A DNA stretch of 64,000 nucleotides. Origin: an uncultured Clostridia bacterium. GTDB taxonomy: Bacteria > Bacillota > Clostridia > Oscillospirales > Ruminococcaceae. Position numbers and translations under genes: made by a program. The notes under the pieces were generated by a model. That model saw nothing but the letters and a program-made list of their open reading frames with translations. It was not told where the DNA came from and did not search any database. The first letter of the stretch is position 1. Every line of letters starts with the position of its first letter. Below are positions 63,709 through 64,000 of the stretch, one piece after another. The stretch lies in assembly GCA_947584375.1 (NCBI GenBank), contig CANPWL010000004.1, positions 1 to 64,000 on the forward strand, in the 5' to 3' direction.

Positions 63709-64000
63709 CAGGAATCCTCCTTTAATTCTGAGATAAATTCACTGATTTTTTTGATAGCTTTTTTGAGATGATTAAGTGAATACGCATACGAAACACGAAT
63801 AAAACCATCTCCGCACTCTCCGAAAGCATCTCCCGGAACAACAGCTACATTCTTTGTATATAGAAGCCGTTCACAGAAATCTTGACTGGAAAGGCCGGTA
63901 GACTTTATGCAGGGGAACACATAGAAAGCTCCTTCGGGTTCAAAGCAGTCAAGACCTATCTCGTTAAAGCCGTGAACACAGAAACGCCTTCTCATATTAT
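63708..64000 (-). CDS. class I/II aminotransferase, C-terminal part (cut by window edge)
   Basis: The frame is open to the right edge. The visible ~97 residues include RRRFCVHGFNEIGL, EPEGAFYVFPCIKSTG and VAVVPGDAFGECGDGFIRVS, the last covering the carboxylate-binding arginine, typical of the AspC/AAT-like subgroup. It shares a TGATG junction with ispE. Substrate unknown. Confidence 0.9.
   Translation of the reverse strand, partial: NMRRRFCVHGFNEIGLDCFEPEGAFYVFPCIKSTGLSSQDFCERLLYTKNVAVVPGDAFGECGDGFIRVSYAYSLNHLKKAIKKISEFISELKEDS

Overview
The window looks like chromosomal DNA from a low-GC, spore-forming Firmicute of class Clostridia, most likely an Oscillospiraceae/Ruminococcus-like gut anaerobe. 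Evidence: a spoIIE gene, AGGAGG-type ribosome sites with frequent TTG/GTG starts, a GlgC+GlgD glycogen pair, a TIGR03905-type TSCPD protein, a DUF3795 protein, ispE of the MEP pathway, and consensus sigma-A promoters (TTGACA-17-TATAAT). The species call is inference.

Layout. 0-4.2 kb (mostly minus strand): TSCPD protein, malic enzyme, a small ribbon-helix-helix (RHH) protein with a divergent small partner, a PHP phosphoesterase and an RluA-type pseudouridine synthase. 4.4-11 kb: radC, uvrB, a DUF3795 protein and uvrA. 11.2-13.3 kb: two membrane proteins, then tRNA-Gly, tRNA-Arg and tRNA-His under one strong promoter. 13.5-22.5 kb: a LysR-controlled redox cluster with two aldo/keto reductases, three flavodoxins (one cytosolic, one with a Sec signal, one lipoprotein), an iron alcohol dehydrogenase, a secreted Big_2-DUF362 protein, a permease and an ECF S-component; a 29-bp element recurs upstream of each sub-operon. 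23-31.4 kb: an aminotransferase, trpS, an FtsX-type ABC exporter whose two subunits flank ychF, and a DRE-TIM aldolase. 31.5-41.4 kb (minus strand): a purine operon, purE-methyltransferase-purC-purF-purM-purN-purO-purH(AICAR transformylase only)-lipoprotein-purD, with IMP formation split between an AICAR formyltransferase and an archaeal-type cyclohydrolase. 42-48.8 kb: rsmA, a sulfonate/nitrate-type ABC importer and cysD-cysNC for sulfate activation. 49-51 kb: spoIIE. 51.6-60 kb: glycogen synthesis, glgB-glgC-glgD and glgA, interrupted by repeats and a tandem array of RHH genes. 60-64 kb: more repeats, a secreted CHAP/Big_2/FN3 protein, ispE and the 3' end of an aminotransferase gene.

Two sets of non-coding or accessory structure stand out. 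First, a modular family of GC-rich palindromic intergenic repeats occurs at about 0.1, 7.3, 11, 22.8, 38.9, 56.3 and 60.3 kb; its long stem shows compensatory changes between loci (CCGCC/GGCGG versus CTGCC/GGCAG). Second, a divergent two-gene module (RHH protein plus an unrecognised ~71-76 aa partner) occurs complete at 2 kb and 57 kb, and at 57 kb the RHH half with its promoter has been tandemly copied twice while the partner is reduced to a three-codon remnant.

Functionally the window mixes core metabolism (purines, glycogen, DNA repair, sulfur, translation) with one accessory redox cluster that appears to place flavodoxin domains outside the cytoplasm. That cluster, the RHH module and the covarying repeats are the best candidates for something not yet described.
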